From positions 1 to 32,797 of the forward strand of contig ONAG01000061.1 in assembly GCA_900315745.1 (NCBI GenBank): a stretch of 32,797 nucleotides of DNA, written 5' to 3'. Below are positions 30,732 to 32,797 of this stretch, piece after piece. A model generated the notes under the pieces. It saw only the letters and a program-made list of their open reading frames with translations. It searched no databases and was not told the DNA's origin. The number at the start of each line of letters is the position of its first letter. Within the stretch, counting starts at the first letter, position 1. This DNA comes from an uncultured Prevotellaceae bacterium (lineage in GTDB: Bacteria > Bacteroidota > Bacteroidia > Bacteroidales > Bacteroidaceae). Made by a program: the position numbers and the translations under genes.

Positions 30732-32797
30732 ATGAAGAAAATTTTGACAATGGCATTGGCTCTGTGCTCATTAGGCATGGCAGCCCAAAAAATCGACTTC
30801 AACAAAGGAGGACGCCCGGAAAGCGAAGGTCTGGAAGATGGTTACCAACCATGGGTGGTAAATGAGGCTCCCTCAGCCACCAAAACATTCGACGGCGTGA
30901 CCATCACCCTCTCATGCGACAGGGAATATGAAGGCGAGACAGTGATGACAAACTACTGGAAACAAGGAGTGACAAACGGAGCCAAACTGGTGGGAGATGC
31001 CGTCATAGCATACAAGGACGACCATGGCAACATCACCTCGGGAGCCGTGAAACTCGATGTCACCATCAGCGGACTGTCGGCAGGCGGACATTCGTTGCAA
31101 GCCTTCCACAACAACATCGACGGCTTCGACGCACCCAAGTTGGATGTCTATGTCAACGGTGTCAAGCAATTGGAAGGAGTGGAGCAGACCAACCGCCAGA
31201 CCACCGCTTCTGCCAGTGGCAAGTCGTACGTGGAATTCAACGTGGCTGAAGGAGAGACCATCGTGGTGTCATACGTCACTACCCCCGAAGCCTCCGTCAC
31301 ATACGGCACCACAACAGTAAGCATCAACGCACTCGTGTTCAACGAGGCAGACAACACGAAGGTCGCGCTCGACCCCATCCCCGCCAAAGGCGACATGCAT
31401 GCCGACGCCGACAACGGCAGCGCCGTGCTGACATGGCTTGGAGCATCCACGGCAGTGAAGCACCATGTGCACTTCGGCACCACGGCGGAGAGCATGAGTG
31501 AGATTGCAGTGACGACGGAACCCACCTGGACCGTTGACGGACTCAACAACCACAACATCTACTATTGGCGTGTGGATGAAGAAGACAACGAGGGAAACAT
31601 ACACAAAGGAGAGCAATGGTATTTCCGTCCAAGACACCTCGCCTTCCCCGGAGCCGAAGGCTATGGGCGCTTTGCCACGGGAGGACGCGACGGCATAGTT
31701 TATCATGTGACATCACTTGAAGACAATCCCGATGCTCCCCTGCCAGGCACATTCAGATACGGCATCACACAGGTGACGGGTCCACGCACCATCGTCTTCG
31801 ACGTGGCAGGCACCATCTTCCTGAAAGCACGCCTCTCCTGTTCCGACAACTACGTCACCATAGCAGGACAGACAGCACCCGGACGAGGAGTGCTGTTCAG
31901 GGGAAGTGCCTTGGGCATCAACAACGAGAGCATCGCCCGCTTCCTGCGCCTGCACCTCGGTGGCGGCGACGACTGGGACGGAAGCAGTCCCAACCCACAC
32001 ACCTCCGACGGCATAGGTGCTGCTGGAGCCAACAACACCATCCTCGACCACTGTTCGATAGCATGGACCATCGACGAGGGCTTCTCCAGCCGCAATGCGA
32101 AGAGCATAACACTGCAAAACACCATCATCTCGGAGGCACTCAACTATTGCGGACACAGCCACTATGCGGAGGAAGGCAACCTCGTGTCGCATGGCTACGC
32201 CGCCACCATCGGTGCCGGTCAGGCAGAAGGAACGGTGGGTTCGTTCCACCACAACCTGCTCGCCCACAACGAGGGGCGCAACTGGAGCATCTCGGGTGGT
32301 CTTGACGGAGGCGGTTTCTACGATGGTCACCACGACATCTTCAACAATGTGGTTTACAACTGGGGAGGACGAGCCAGCGACGGAGGCACGCACGAACTGA
32401 ACTTCGTGAACAACTACTACAAGAAAGGTCCTGCGTCAACACAGAACTACCTCTTGAGACATCAGTTTGAAGGCACCGGCAAGGGCACTCAGGCGGCATA
32501 CGTGAGCGGCAACATAAGAGAGGAGACCAATGGAAGGCTAACCCAGGACAAGGAAGGCACCACATATAGATACGACCTCTCTGGTGGTCAGCAACTCACG
32601 TGGGAGCCATGGGCGAAAGAGCCTTTCTTCCCTTCATACGCCACCATCGAGACCGCCGAAGCGGCATTCAAGAACGTGCTCTCGAATGTTGGATGCAACA
32701 TGCCCGAACCCACCAACCACGACATGAGAATGGTGAGCGAGACGCTCAACGGCACAACATCCACCACCGGACATTACACCAAGAAGAAAGGTCTGAT
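30732..32797 (+). CDS. PL1-type pectate lyase, second copy, 3' end beyond the window
   Basis: The frame is open for 688 codons and runs past the right edge. It begins with a signal peptide (ILTMALALCSLGMAAQ). Residues about 20-215 form an unrecognised beta-rich domain, perhaps carbohydrate-binding (MTNYWKQGVTNGAK; LDVTISGLSAGGHSL). Residues about 218-298 look like a fibronectin type III domain (GSAVLTWLGAS... IYYWRVDEED). From residue 304 the lyase domain starts AFPGAEGYGRFATGGRDG and continues with IVFDVAGTIFL, ARFLRLHLGGGDDWDG, and TILDHCSIAWTIDEG, giving the same strand order as the lyase at 18330. The two domains share fold and motifs but are clearly different paralogues, perhaps aimed at different pectins. 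Whether it ends in a dockerin or a tag cannot be seen. Confidence 0.88.
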   Translation, partial: MKKILTMALALCSLGMAAQKIDFNKGGRPESEGLEDGYQPWVVNEAPSATKTFDGVTITLSCDREYEGETVMTNYWKQGVTNGAKLVGDAVIAYKDDHGNITSGAVKLDVTISGLSAGGHSLQAFHNNIDGFDAPKLDVYVNGVKQLEGVEQTNRQTTASASGKSYVEFNVAEGETIVVSYVTTPEASVTYGTTTVSINALVFNEADNTKVALDPIPAKGDMHADADNGSAVLTWLGASTAVKHHVHFGTTAESMSEIAVTTEPTWTVDGLNNHNIYYWRVDEEDNEGNIHKGEQWYFRPRHLAFPGAEGYGRFATGGRDGIVYHVTSLEDNPDAPLPGTFRYGITQVTGPRTIVFDVAGTIFLKARLSCSDNYVTIAGQTAPGRGVLFRGSALGINNESIARFLRLHLGGGDDWDGSSPNPHTSDGIGAAGANNTILDHCSIAWTIDEGFSSRNAKSITLQNTIISEALNYCGHSHYAEEGNLVSHGYAATIGAGQAEGTVGSFHHNLLAHNEGRNWSISGGLDGGGFYDGHHDIFNNVVYNWGGRASDGGTHELNFVNNYYKKGPASTQNYLLRHQFEGTGKGTQAAYVSGNIREETNGRLTQDKEGTTYRYDLSGGQQLTWEPWAKEPFFPSYATIETAEAAFKNVLSNVGCNMPEPTNHDMRMVSETLNGTTSTTGHYTKKKGL

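Noticed and set aside
31713-32393. 226-codon minus-strand frame opposite the second pectate lyase
   Set aside because: The plus-strand frame is continuous from 30732 with clear PL1 motifs; the minus frame is valine-rich with no known motif.
1-32797. tRNA genes, rRNA, CRISPR arrays, complete insertion sequences or SusC/SusD pairs
   Set aside because: None could be recognised by eye on either strand. The only transport-related outer-membrane gene is the plug-less TonB receptor.

Overview
The window looks like chromosomal DNA from a Bacteroidota bacterium of the order Bacteroidales, most likely a Prevotella/Segatella-type gut or oral species. The evidence is the repeated Bacteroidota -7 promoter box TAnnTTTG (in the clearest cases with TTTG about 20 nt upstream), start sites with little Shine-Dalgarno sequence, an interpain-like C10 protease with BspA-type leucine-rich repeats, secreted enzymes ending in a short KGIxIxNGKK-type C-terminal tag, and many pectin-degrading enzymes. 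No rRNA, tRNA, CRISPR array or complete insertion sequence was seen.

Region 1 (1 to about 11,060) is an accessory, decayed zone. It holds a DUF4143 ATPase gene broken by an internal deletion, an AT-rich two-gene cassette (a membrane/coiled-coil protein plus a protein with a HEPN-type Rx4H motif), a stand-alone candidate non-coding RNA with promoter and strong terminator, a TonB-dependent receptor reduced to its barrel, a secreted TonB-C-terminal-domain protein, and a MobV/Pre mobilisation remnant. A leftward cassette follows (XRE regulator, two possible tiny ORFs, a DinD N-terminal remnant joined out of frame to RhuM, and DUF6155). The zone ends with a SEC-C protein and a SNF2 helicase remnant lacking the segment with motifs V and VI. 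At least five of these loci carry deletions or truncations, which points to repeated insertion and decay of mobile or defence-related DNA.

Region 2 (about 11,290 to 21,085) is a pectin/rhamnogalacturonan degradation cluster. It contains a GH127/GH146-type beta-L-arabinofuranosidase, a dicarboxylate/amino-acid:cation symporter, a GH28-GH105 fusion, and a PL1-type pectate lyase with a duplicated 143-residue module and a C-terminal dockerin. Together the enzymes could strip arabinose, cut polygalacturonan or rhamnogalacturonan backbones, and remove the unsaturated uronic acid that lyases leave. No SusC/SusD pair is present in the window. Between the symporter and the GH28 gene, the minus strand shows a near-ideal promoter followed by two hairpins and a U-tract, predicting an RNA of about 70 nt.

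Region 3 (about 21,116 to 25,090) has a leftward ECF sigma factor with a four-helix membrane protein downstream, then a rightward large secreted protein built from duplicated modules.

Region 4 (about 25,200 to 32,797) starts with a C10 cysteine protease carrying BspA-like LRRs, cohesin-like segments and a dockerin. Its stop codon overlaps the start of a Memo-AMMECR1 fusion gene, which in turn overlaps the radical SAM gene of the AmmeMemoRadiSam set. A second PL1-type pectate lyase with its own consensus promoter runs off the right edge.

The points most worth a second look are the HEPN cassette, the two candidate small RNAs, the DinD/RhuM cassette, and the co-occurrence of dockerins, cohesin-like folds and C-terminal tags on secreted pectinases and a protease.
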